This document shows, one piece after another, positions 9,044 to 16,523 of a stretch of DNA of 64,000 nucleotides. The notes beneath the pieces are model-generated. The model was not told where the DNA came from. It searched no databases and saw only the letters and a list, made by a program, of their open reading frames with translations. A program made the position numbers and the translations under genes. The number at the start of each line of letters is the position of its first letter. Position 1 is the first letter of the stretch. This DNA is from Bacillota bacterium (GTDB taxonomy: Bacteria; Bacillota; Clostridia; Lachnospirales; Lachnospiraceae): the NCBI GenBank assembly GCA_023423045.1, contig JAFAGA010000102.1:68097-132096 (forward strand), read 5' to 3'.

Positions 9044-9946
9044 TCAGTATCCTTCGTCGTACACCCAGTATTTTTTTGTTTTAAACAGCAGACCGGTAAT
9101 GATCGCTACGAGAATAAGCAGAACCCATCCCATGGCGGCTGCATAGCCTACTTTTCCATATTCAAAGGATTGCTGATACATATAAAGCACATAGAACAGA
9201 GTAGAATTTAAGGGCTGCCCGCCAGTGATAATCTGCCCCTGGGCAAATACCAGAAGTCCGCCGATCATCTGCATAACCAGATTGAAGAATATTGTGGGAG
9301 TCAGCAGAGGAAGGGTAATCTTAAAGAAAGTCCGCACCCGATTCGATCCGTCAACCCTGGCAGCCTCATAAAGTGTGGATGGAATCTGCTTCATAGCGGA
9401 TAAAAAGATCAGCATGGAGGAGCCAAATTGCCATACACTCAATAAAATAATCACCCATATCGCCGTTTTCGTGTTTCCCAGCCACACGATCTGTATTCCG
9501 AGTAATTTATTAATCAAGCCATCGATTCCGAACATTCTTTTCCACAGAATCGCTACCGCAACCGAAGAACCGATAATTGACGGCAGATAATATACCGCTC
9601 TGTAGACCGGTGTGGCTTTTGTTGTTTTCAAAAGAAGAATTGCTACAATTAATGCAAATAATAATTTAAGCGGTACAGAAATAAAAGCAAATCTGAGCGT
9701 GACCGACAAGGCCTGATAGAAGTTTCGGTCCGCAAACATATTGACAAAGTTTTTTACTCCGGTAAAGTTCGGCGGTGACAGTATGTTGTAGTTGCAAAAC
9801 GCATAATATAAGGACATAATCATTGGAACAATGATAAAAAAGGTAAACCCCAGAATAAACGGCATTGTAAAAATATAGCCTGCTGCTTTCTCTGTATATA
9901 GCCTTTGGCGAAATGTCATTTGTCTTTTTTCCGGATTTTTTTTCAT
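9044..9946 (-). CDS. Carbohydrate ABC transporter permease (MalF/LacF type)
   Basis: The 300-residue membrane protein has six predicted transmembrane segments and the EAA loop YEAARVDGSN. The N-terminus is basic (MKKNPEKRQ), as usual for LacF-type subunits. It is the partner of the following permease. ATG 9946 is preceded by AGGAGG four bases upstream; an in-frame ATG at 10000 has no such site. It belongs to the operon that starts with the binding protein at 11396. Confidence 0.93.
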   Translation of the reverse strand: MKKNPEKRQMTFRQRLYTEKAAGYIFTMPFILGFTFFIIVPMIMSLYYAFCNYNILSPPNFTGVKNFVNMFADRNFYQALSVTLRFAFISVPLKLLFALIVAILLLKTTKATPVYRAVYYLPSIIGSSVAVAILWKRMFGIDGLINKLLGIQIVWLGNTKTAIWVIILLSVWQFGSSMLIFLSAMKQIPSTLYEAARVDGSNRVRTFFKITLPLLTPTIFFNLVMQMIGGLLVFAQGQIITGGQPLNSTLFYVLYMYQQSFEYGKVGYAAAMGWVLLILVAIITGLLFKTKKYWVYDEGY

Positions 9947-10016
9947 AGAGCCTCCTGTTATTAAGAAGATTGCCGGATGACATCCTGTGCCCTCCGGCAA
10001 TCTCCGCTTAAGTCAA

Positions 10017-11396
10017 TTAATGATTGGCAGCCTGTGCCATGATACTATTTCCGGAATCAAACAGTTCTTTTGCTGCCTCCTCTGCGGTCACCTTGCCATA
10101 ATAAACCTTTTCATGCAGTTCATTGATCAAATTGTTTACTTCGGCGCTGCCGACAGCAGCGGGAGGATTTCCCTGAGACGAATTTGGTGTTACAACATCA
10201 TTGATATACGTAAATATTTTCTTCTGTATTTCCGACAGGGAGGGAGAGATTTCATCAACCACCTGGGAAGAAATCGGTACACCAGGCTCGCCCCGGATAA
10301 TCTCATTTGCTTCCTTGGAATTTGTCCACCAGTTTAACAGTGCCACAGCTTCTTCTGCCTGATTTCCCTGATTCGGCACACACCAGCTCATTGCCTGTCT
10401 TAAGTAATTCGATGCCTTCACATCATCCGTGGGACAGGTGGTCAGGCCAAGCTCCATCCCTTCCGGAGCGGCACTCTGCATTGCATCTGCCTGGTTGGAA
10501 TTATAGAAGCTGCACCAGGAGCTGGTCTCCGGAGTTGTACCGTATACCATGGGCTGCTCTTCTGCTGCTTCCATACCAACAGTTACACCGTAGTCAATCA
10601 ACCAGCCCTCTGTCCTGCCCGTCTCAAGAAGTGCATAGTAGGGCAGTAATTCTTCCCAGCCGTCGGCTCCCAATTTCCCGCTGGTATATAATACCTTTCC
10701 CTGGGCACGAAGCAGCAGCTCAACCATCTGACCGGGATTGCTGATAAAAGTTTTGTATCCTGTCTTATCGTAGATTTCCTTACACTTTGCAGTAAACTGC
10801 TCCAGATTCATGTTGTCTTCGATTGTTATGCCGTTGGTATCCAGCAATGTTTTATTATACAGAACGGAAGGTGAATTAACCCCGGCGCATACTCCGTATA
10901 TTCCATCCCCTACACGTCCGGTATTAATTACATTTTCCGCGACCTTTGACAGATTCAGCGCATCGCTTTCAATATAAGGCGTCAAATCAACCAGCAGCTC
11001 CCCTTGAATATAGGAGTCATAATAATCCGCCTGCAGCATAATCAGATCCGGCAGCTGGTTACTGGCAGCCGCTGCGGACATGGAAGTTAAATGGTCATTA
11101 AAGCCTGAGGTCTGTGTCTCGATTGTCACATGAGGATTTAACTCACAGTACAGGTCCAGTGCTGATTGAAATCTTTCATTTCTGGTCTGGCTTCCCCACC
11201 AAGCCACCACCAAATTCACCGCTTCCTTTTCATCCTGTGCGTCCTGCTGTTGGGAAGCTCCACCGGTATTATTGTCTTCCTGTGTTTTTTTGCCGCTGCC
11301 GGTGTCATTCACTTCCGCGCTGTTCTTGCCGCACCCCGCCAGGCCCATAACCATAACGGCAGTAAGTAGCAATGCCAGAAACTTCTTTTGTTTCAT
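10017..11396 (-). CDS. Extracellular sugar-binding lipoprotein of ABC importer
   Basis: The 459-residue protein starts with a lipoprotein signal peptide whose lipobox GLAGC gives a lipidated Cys22 after cleavage, followed by a Ser/Gly/Asn-rich linker. The rest is a family 1 solute-binding protein (LVVAWWGSQTRNERF at the start of the mature domain). It would capture a sugar or oligosaccharide outside the cell and pass it to the two permeases downstream. It is the first gene of the operon, with GAGGAGG upstream of the start and a promoter at 11441-11468. The ligand cannot be told from sequence. Confidence 0.93.
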   Translation of the reverse strand: MKQKKFLALLLTAVMVMGLAGCGKNSAEVNDTGSGKKTQEDNNTGGASQQQDAQDEKEAVNLVVAWWGSQTRNERFQSALDLYCELNPHVTIETQTSGFNDHLTSMSAAAASNQLPDLIMLQADYYDSYIQGELLVDLTPYIESDALNLSKVAENVINTGRVGDGIYGVCAGVNSPSVLYNKTLLDTNGITIEDNMNLEQFTAKCKEIYDKTGYKTFISNPGQMVELLLRAQGKVLYTSGKLGADGWEELLPYYALLETGRTEGWLIDYGVTVGMEAAEEQPMVYGTTPETSSWCSFYNSNQADAMQSAAPEGMELGLTTCPTDDVKASNYLRQAMSWCVPNQGNQAEEAVALLNWWTNSKEANEIIRGEPGVPISSQVVDEISPSLSEIQKKIFTYINDVVTPNSSQGNPPAAVGSAEVNNLINELHEKVYYGKVTAEEAAKELFDSGNSIMAQAANH

Positions 11397-11440
11397 TTCT
11401 TTTACCTCCTCGATAAATTGGATTAAATTGTTGTATCCTT

Positions 11441-11468
11441 ATTATACGGGGATTCTCTTCTAAAACAA
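11441..11468 (-). promoter_or_regulatory. Promoter of the glycyl-radical sugar operon
   Basis: Read on the minus strand, TTGTTT (11463-11468) and TATAAT (11441-11446) are 16 bases apart, a good match to a housekeeping sigma-A promoter. It lies about 45 bases before the binding-protein start and is the only strong candidate upstream of the eight-gene operon. Confidence 0.65.
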
Positions 11469-11548
11469 ATCAAGAAAACCTACTTTTTGCACTAAAATTC
11501 CTACTTTCCTCATAAAAAAATATATTAAATGCACAGCCTCGCCATGTC

Positions 11549-11586
11549 AAAAAGCCTCTAATCCTTATTGGGTATTAGAGGCTTTT
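11549..11586 (-). terminator. Rho-independent terminator of the HD-GYP operon
   Basis: The arms AAAAGCCTCTAAT and ATTAGAGGCTTTT form a stem of about 13 base pairs with a short loop, flanked by T on both strands. It follows the HD-GYP stop codon by about 35 bases on the minus strand. It can also stop plus-strand transcription. Confidence 0.85.
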
Positions 11587-11619
11587 ATCAATGATATGAA
11601 AAATACTGTAACCGGATAG

Positions 11620-12657
11620 CTACAGCATTTTAATTATTTTTATATTGCTGTCTTGGGAAAGATCGATATACCGGTCTGCCGCCTTGACAATTGGACAAAT
11701 CAGGCATTGATAAGGAATATATACGATATTCCCCGTCTCTCCGCTGTTTAACTGAACCCGGCTGCCCAGGAGGTAGTTCGTCATGCCCTTCATAAACACA
11801 TTCAGGATTCTGATATCGAACATAACTGCTCCGCCTGTCAGGAACATTTGAAACACCTCAAAGGGGGTGTTTCTTCCCTTATACACTCTTTCCGAAGTCA
11901 TTGCATCAAACACATCCGCTATGGCAACGATTCTGGCATAAAAATTAATATTTTTTGCTGAATAACGAAACGGGTATCCTGAACCATCCATTCTCTCATG
12001 ATGATGCAAAATGGCGCTTTTGATATCCCGGTCAAGAAGCTCGATGCCATCTACAATCTCATATCCATGAACCGGATGACTTTTAACAATTTCGAATTCT
12101 TCCCGCGTCAGTCTGCCCTTTTTGTTCAGTATCGCACTCGGTATTCTGATCTTGCCGATATCATGAAGCAATCCTGATAAAATGGCCTTTTTTATATCCT
12201 TGTCGGAAAACTTCAGCCACTTCGCAATCAGCATTGAATAAAAAGCAACGTTAATACTATGATAATAGGTATACTCATCCTTTTTGTGAATCTCAGTAAT
12301 ACAGTGGATAATATGGTCACTCTCCTGTAAGCTGCCTAGAATTTGTTCCGCTATATCGGATAACCTATCATAATCCACCGTCTTACCCGAAACCATATCC
12401 TGAAATATATTTCTTGTCGAAAAAGCAATCTTCCTATATTTTTGCTGAAATCCCTCACATTCGGAGCAACATTCCTTCTCCTCATATTTATATATCCGGA
12501 CTGTGTTGATGTCCATATCCATCAGACGATTTATAATATATTCATTCAGTACCGCCTCTTTGGCTAAGACCAAGTTCCTTCCGTCTGCACTATACACATC
12601 GGAGGCTAAAATATCCCCCACACTGCATTTCACAACGCTTTTATTTGTATAACACAT
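11620..12657 (-). CDS. HD-GYP domain protein, probable cyclic-di-GMP phosphodiesterase
   Basis: The 345-residue protein has an N-terminal region without a recognised sensor domain and a C-terminal HD-GYP domain: HDIGK (His165, Asp166), HHE at 219-221 and the family signature GSGYP at 225-229. The key metal-binding residues are present, so hydrolysis of the second messenger cyclic di-GMP is likely. A cysteine-rich patch (ECCSEC) near residue 62 may bind metal. Its start overlaps the end of a small upstream gene by 17 bases. This operon is the gene set that an inverted copy of the recombinase-linked promoter would reach. Confidence 0.9.
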   Translation of the reverse strand: MCYTNKSVVKCSVGDILASDVYSADGRNLVLAKEAVLNEYIINRLMDMDINTVRIYKYEEKECCSECEGFQQKYRKIAFSTRNIFQDMVSGKTVDYDRLSDIAEQILGSLQESDHIIHCITEIHKKDEYTYYHSINVAFYSMLIAKWLKFSDKDIKKAILSGLLHDIGKIRIPSAILNKKGRLTREEFEIVKSHPVHGYEIVDGIELLDRDIKSAILHHHERMDGSGYPFRYSAKNINFYARIVAIADVFDAMTSERVYKGRNTPFEVFQMFLTGGAVMFDIRILNVFMKGMTNYLLGSRVQLNSGETGNIVYIPYQCLICPIVKAADRYIDLSQDSNIKIIKML

Positions 12658-12829
12658 AATTTCTCCCTGTCTGGCCTTTCATCATTCGTAGTATCTGATC
12701 ATATCCCACAATTCCCAGAAAAACTTTAAAACCAATCGATGCTGCCGTCTCCCGGAAGTATACAGCTGACAAGCCAAATTTTTGGATACTTTCCTTCTCT
12801 TCCGCTGCAATCCTCTCCTTCTCCGACAT
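12641..12829 (-). CDS. Small hypothetical protein upstream of HD-GYP gene
   Basis: This 62-residue frame begins with MSEKERIAAEE and has no family I recognise. It is supported by a very strong ribosome binding site (AGGAGAGGAGATA directly before ATG) and by its 17-base overlap with the HD-GYP start, which suggests translational coupling. The N-terminal half is charged and probably helical; the C-terminal half is mildly hydrophobic. It could be a regulator of its partner or only a leader frame. Confidence 0.5.
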   Translation of the reverse strand: MSEKERIAAEEKESIQKFGLSAVYFRETAASIGFKVFLGIVGYDQILRMMKGQTGRNYVLYK

Positions 12830-13004
12830 TATCTCCTCTCCTTTCCACCATAACAGATATTCACTGCTTTAAATTAATATCTATACTCGCCACAAGGCCG
12901 GAAGACACAGAATTCTTCCGACACTGTAAGGACCATAAGTTCTATTACTAATTAGATAGTCCTATATAAAAATCTTAACTTTTCAAATATTCTAATAGAT
13001 GAGA

Positions 13005-13034
13005 AATGTAACAATATTATTATTTTGTTACATT
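13005..13034. repeat. Palindromic site left of the recombinase (candidate recombination site)
   Basis: AATGTAACAA and TTGTTACATT form perfect 10-base arms around a 10-base AT spacer. On the opposite strand, positions 13029-13005 match 13805-13829 at 23 of 25 bases. Arms of this size around a short spacer are what tyrosine recombinases bind. It could also be an operator for the recombinase gene 128 bases downstream. Confidence 0.6.
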
Positions 13035-13161
13035 CATCTTCATTTTCAATACGCACTCGCATGTTACAATCTGTATAATGAAAAGTATGTGGGTGTGAAC
13101 CAGCGGCAAACAGAATAATGGACTAAACTTATGAGACAATTATTAAGAAAGAAGGATTTTT

Positions 13162-13722
13162 ATGACAGTTGAACCAATTAGGGACAAATCAAAAATTGAT
13201 GAAATGTATGAACTCCTGGTAAAAAAGGACCAAAAGTATGGGCTTCTGTTTAAATTTGGACTCAATACCGGGCTTCGGATCAGCGACATTCTTCCTGTTA
13301 AATTAGAGGATGTACAAAACGAAGACGGACAATTCCGTGAGTATTTCACTCTCCATGAAAAAAAGACAGGGAAGGAGAAAAAGATTAAAATTAATGCTTC
13401 CTTGTGCAACGAAATTAAGAAGTATACGAATAAGACACAGTTATCCCTGGACGGCTACCTTTTTAAGAGCCGGAAAGGCTCCCATCTGGGCCGGGTACAG
13501 GCATACCGGGTCCTGAAGTCTGCCGCCGATGCTGCCGGCCTGGAGAACTTCGGAACTCATAGTCTGAGAAAAACCTGGGGTTACTGGACTTACAAATTAT
13601 CAAACTATAATGTTGCACTGATCATGGATACCTTTAATCACAGCTCTCCACGTGTAACCCTGCGATATATCGGGATTAACCAGGATCAAAAAGATGAACT
13701 CTACTCTCTTGTTCAGTTTTAG
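13162..13722 (+). CDS. Single-domain tyrosine recombinase
   Basis: The 186-residue protein is a catalytic domain of the phage-integrase family with no N-terminal core-binding domain. All expected residues are visible: Arg39 (NTGLRISD), a Lys near 68, His134 and Arg137 (THSLRKT), His161 (NHSSP) and the nucleophile Tyr170 (TLRYIGI). Such short recombinases often work on nearby sites; RecV-type enzymes of Clostridioides invert promoters. It is flanked by an inverted pair of 25-base sites and has AAGGA before its ATG. No phage or conjugative genes lie around it, which argues for a local DNA switch rather than an integrated element. Confidence 0.92.
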   Translation: MTVEPIRDKSKIDEMYELLVKKDQKYGLLFKFGLNTGLRISDILPVKLEDVQNEDGQFREYFTLHEKKTGKEKKIKINASLCNEIKKYTNKTQLSLDGYLFKSRKGSHLGRVQAYRVLKSAADAAGLENFGTHSLRKTWGYWTYKLSNYNVALIMDTFNHSSPRVTLRYIGINQDQKDELYSLVQF

Positions 13723-13768
13723 TTATGATTTACATATGTAATATATTGATAAAATATCCAAAAATTTG

Positions 13769-13797
13769 TTGCCAAACGCAGTCGGTTAACTTATAAT
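13769..13797 (+). promoter_or_regulatory. Near-consensus sigma-A promoter inside the inverted-site pair
   Basis: TTGCCA (13769-13774) and TATAAT (13792-13797) are exactly 17 bases apart. The promoter fires rightward, only eight bases before the right-hand site begins, into a stretch with no plus-strand gene before 27 kb. If the segment were inverted it would fire leftward toward the HD-GYP operon. Confidence 0.7.
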
Positions 13798-13804
13798 GTT
13801 ATAC

Positions 13805-13829
13805 AACAAAATAATAATTTTATTACATT
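13805..13829. repeat. Right-hand site inverted relative to 13005-13029
   Basis: This 25-base stretch (AACAAAATAATAAT then TTTATTACATT) equals the reverse complement of 13005-13029 except for two positions. It is less palindromic than the left copy. The two sites enclose the recombinase gene and the promoter at 13769, giving a segment of about 800 bases. The AT-richness means that chance similarity must be considered. Confidence 0.55.
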
Positions 13830-14324
13830 AACTTGTGCAACAATATCTATATTGGCAATCCATTATTAAAATACTATTCTAATATCATGGTATTTTTTGA
13901 ATTCTACTGAAGATAATCATAAATAGAACGTTTTAGTCCGAAACGCTCTGTTTTCAATCTCATCCTCTACAAAGCAATTATATTATTATCCACTTCCCCA
14001 ATCCTTATTTTTAGATATTTCCAGGCGTGCTATAATACGACACAAAATGACAATGCAAGTCCCTCTTTTTTTATTTTTACCCCTTATTTGCGCAACCACA
14101 TTATGGATGTGAAAATATTGATAAAATAAGTCTGTCAGGGCGCCCGAGGGCATTGAGAGCGCTTCCTGACAGAACAAAAAAGGAGTTCTGCCCCCATGCA
14201 CCATGTTGTATGAGAACATTACTCCCTTTCCTCTTCCATAATATTAAATTGCCCAACTGTATTATCACACTGATTTAAGCAGATGAAGACATACTGATTT
14301 ATGGCGGTCACTTTTTGGATAATA
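13830..14324. other. Non-coding stretch with one long hairpin
   Basis: No convincing gene lies here. The visible structure is a stem CTGTCAGG (14132-14139) with CCTGACAG (14165-14172), extended inward by GCGC/GCGC. It lies about 330 bases downstream of the rightward promoter at 13769-13797 and could end or structure that transcript, but no T-run follows it. Confidence 0.5.
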
Positions 14325-15164
14325 TTACTTTGCAAGTGATATTATCCAGTCTTCACCAAAACCTATCCGGTATTTCTCCGTGAAGCTGTCCATGCATAAG
14401 GCCATGGACGCCTTCATTAGCTCATTATTATAAAGCACTGCTTCTCCTTTTGATACATAACCGAAGGATTTGGCAAATGGAACTCTCTCTCGGTATACCT
14501 CTTCATCTTTATATAATATCCTTACCTCGACCATATCTCCGTAAGAAAATCCGTTCTCCAGCAAACGCTCGGTACTGATATTACTCCATAGGTTGCCGAA
14601 ATTCGGATCATCTATTTCAAAGATCCCTTCTGCTCTGTTCTGATCTATGCGGCCTTCCTGGATTCGGTGTGTTACAATATCCTCCGGGGAATAAGCGGGT
14701 CCAACCTGTTCATAGGTGATGATACCGCCGGCAAGCCGCGCGGCGCAGTATCCGAACAGGTCCCTGCCATGAAATACACTGGTACCAAGAGTGGATTTCA
14801 GCCGATTGGTGCTTTCGTCAATTTCCCTCACCTCTTCGATCCCTACATAATACTTGATATGGGACAGGGCTCCATTATCCGGAGTCACAACATAGTAGCC
14901 GTCCTTTGTCCTTGCCACACATGCTCTTCTGGAGGTCCCGACGCCAGGATCCACCACCGATACAAATATAGTCCCTTTAGGCCAAAAGCCCATGGACTGA
15001 TAGAGGCGATAAGAAGCGCTCCAAGTGTCAAAGCGCGGGATCTCATGCGTTCCGTCAAAGATCTCCAAGGACCGGTCCACCGTTTTTACCACCCCGTACA
15101 TGGCGCAAACCGCACCCTCTTTATAGGTGAAATCCGTTTGAAATACTAGTATTGGTTTATCCAT
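14325..15164 (-). CDS. SAM hydroxide adenosyltransferase (DUF62 family)
   Basis: The 279-residue protein matches the fluorinase/chlorinase-like DUF62 family: TDF near residue 10, VVDPGVGTSRR, TPDNGALS and FHGRDLF are the conserved blocks. Most bacterial members hydrolyse S-adenosylmethionine to adenosine and methionine instead of halogenating it. It is a single gene between its own promoter (15204-15232) and the empty stretch to the left. The link to neighbouring glycan genes is not evident. Confidence 0.9.
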   Translation of the reverse strand: MDKPILVFQTDFTYKEGAVCAMYGVVKTVDRSLEIFDGTHEIPRFDTWSASYRLYQSMGFWPKGTIFVSVVDPGVGTSRRACVARTKDGYYVVTPDNGALSHIKYYVGIEEVREIDESTNRLKSTLGTSVFHGRDLFGYCAARLAGGIITYEQVGPAYSPEDIVTHRIQEGRIDQNRAEGIFEIDDPNFGNLWSNISTERLLENGFSYGDMVEVRILYKDEEVYRERVPFAKSFGYVSKGEAVLYNNELMKASMALCMDSFTEKYRIGFGEDWIISLAK

Positions 15165-15203
15165 TTTAACCTCCGTTCACCGCCTGACAAGGATATCACA
15201 TTC

Positions 15204-15232
15204 AGTTTACCTTATTCCTTGGGAACAGTCAA
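15204..15232 (-). promoter_or_regulatory. Promoter of the SAM hydrolase gene
   Basis: On the minus strand TTGACT (15227-15232) and TAAACT (15204-15209) are 17 bases apart, about 40 bases before the start codon. Confidence 0.65.
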
Positions 15233-15320
15233 TTCATTTACTTTTGTATCCCGGCCGCCGTCTGCCTCCCAGCTGATGCTCGACTGCCCACAATTGGTTA
15301 TAGATCATAAGCATAAAAAA

Positions 15321-15355
15321 ACGGGCAGATATAAATCCATCTGTCCGTCTTTTTA
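15321..15355 (-). terminator. Terminator downstream of the GH130 operon
   Basis: ACGGGCAGAT and ATCTGTCCGT pair with one G-U pair, with A-runs on the left and T-runs on the right. Both strands can use it; on the minus strand it lies downstream of the glycan operon and isolates the SAM hydrolase gene. A second smaller stem (GCTGC/GCAGC around 15440) lies closer to the GH130 stop. Confidence 0.7.
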
Positions 15356-15485
15356 TCCTGTCTATCTCCAAGGTCCGCAGCTTTCCTGCAAGTCAGGCGG
15401 ATATTCGTGATCCGCTTCACTGCTTGCTCCCAACCTCATTGCTGCTTCGCAGCATCTTGGCGGAGGCTTGACTTACCGGATGAGG

Positions 15486-16475
15486 TTACATTGTATGTTC
15501 CTTGGTAAATTGAATTAATTCATCCACGGTAGTGAAGGCCAGGCCCGTTACCGTATCGGCACAGCCGTAATACAGGGCGATTCTTCCCGTATCCTTATCT
15601 GTCAAGGCAGCGCAGGGGAATACTACATTGGGCACATCGCCCACACACTCATAATATTCTTCCGGTCCCAAAATATAATACTTGGAACGGTATTTTACCT
15701 TCCAGGGTTCCTCAAGATCAAGTATGGCAGAACCTACACGGTATACAAAGCCGTTGCAGGTGTTAATAACACCATGATAAATCAAAAGCCACCCTTCATC
15801 CGTCTCGATGGGGATCGGACCCGGTCCGATCTTGGTACATTGCCATGCGGACTCATCCCCTCTGACGGGAGACATGACATGTCTGTGGTGTCCCCAATAT
15901 TCCAGATCACTGCTCTGGCTGTAAAAGATATCTCCGAAAGGCGTATGTCCCGTATCGCTGGGTCTGCTGAGCATGGCATACTTTCCGTTGATCTTTCTCG
16001 GAAACAGGACACCGTTGCGGTTATAGGGCAGGAATGCATTCTCCATCTGATAAAAGGTCTTAAAATCAAAGGTATAGCCCACTCCGATGGTAGGCCCATG
16101 ATAGCCGTTGCACCAAGTGATATAATACCTGTCCTCTATAAAGCATACTCTGGGATCATAGCGGTATTCCCTCTTTAGGATTTCCTCGTCCTCTCCCAGA
16201 AAGGTGATGGGCTTTTCTTCAATATTCCAGTGGATACCATCTTCACTGAAGCCGGCAAAGATATCCATGCTTACCGATCTGCTGTCACAGCGGAATACTC
16301 CTGCGAATCCTTCTTTATAGGGGATGACTGCACTGTTAAAGATGCTGTTGGAACTCGGTATGGCATCTCTTTGTATGATCGGATTATTACTGTAACGCCA
16401 AACCGGTTTTTTATACCCCTCCGGTTTATCCTGCCAGGGGATGGACGGCAGAGATCTTCCAATAATTTTACTCAT
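15486..16475 (-). CDS. GH130 beta-mannoside phosphorylase
   Basis: The 329-residue protein has the five-bladed propeller signatures of GH130: NSIFNSAVIPY, REYRYDPRV with the proton-donor Asp, KIGPGPIPIETDEGW with phosphate and sugar contacts, and DVPNVVFPC. GH130 enzymes split beta-mannosides with phosphate to give mannose 1-phosphate; some act on Man-beta-1,4-GlcNAc of N-glycans, others on mannosyl-glucose or mannooligosaccharides. The neighbouring GH18 and fucosidases favour the N-glycan type, which is inference. No signal peptide, so it is cytoplasmic. AGGAGG precedes the start. It is the last gene of the operon that begins at 26724. Confidence 0.92.
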   Translation of the reverse strand: MSKIIGRSLPSIPWQDKPEGYKKPVWRYSNNPIIQRDAIPSSNSIFNSAVIPYKEGFAGVFRCDSRSVSMDIFAGFSEDGIHWNIEEKPITFLGEDEEILKREYRYDPRVCFIEDRYYITWCNGYHGPTIGVGYTFDFKTFYQMENAFLPYNRNGVLFPRKINGKYAMLSRPSDTGHTPFGDIFYSQSSDLEYWGHHRHVMSPVRGDESAWQCTKIGPGPIPIETDEGWLLIYHGVINTCNGFVYRVGSAILDLEEPWKVKYRSKYYILGPEEYYECVGDVPNVVFPCAALTDKDTGRIALYYGCADTVTGLAFTTVDELIQFTKEHTM

Positions 16476-16523
16476 TTTAATTTCCTCCTCTTATCGCTTC
16501 ACTTCTTTATTTATGTGCCGGGC

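Noticed and set aside
13986..14219. 77-codon open frame on the minus strand right of the recombinase
   Set aside because: It runs through the long hairpin at 14132-14172, has no ribosome site, resembles no protein family and is rich in residues typical of chance frames.
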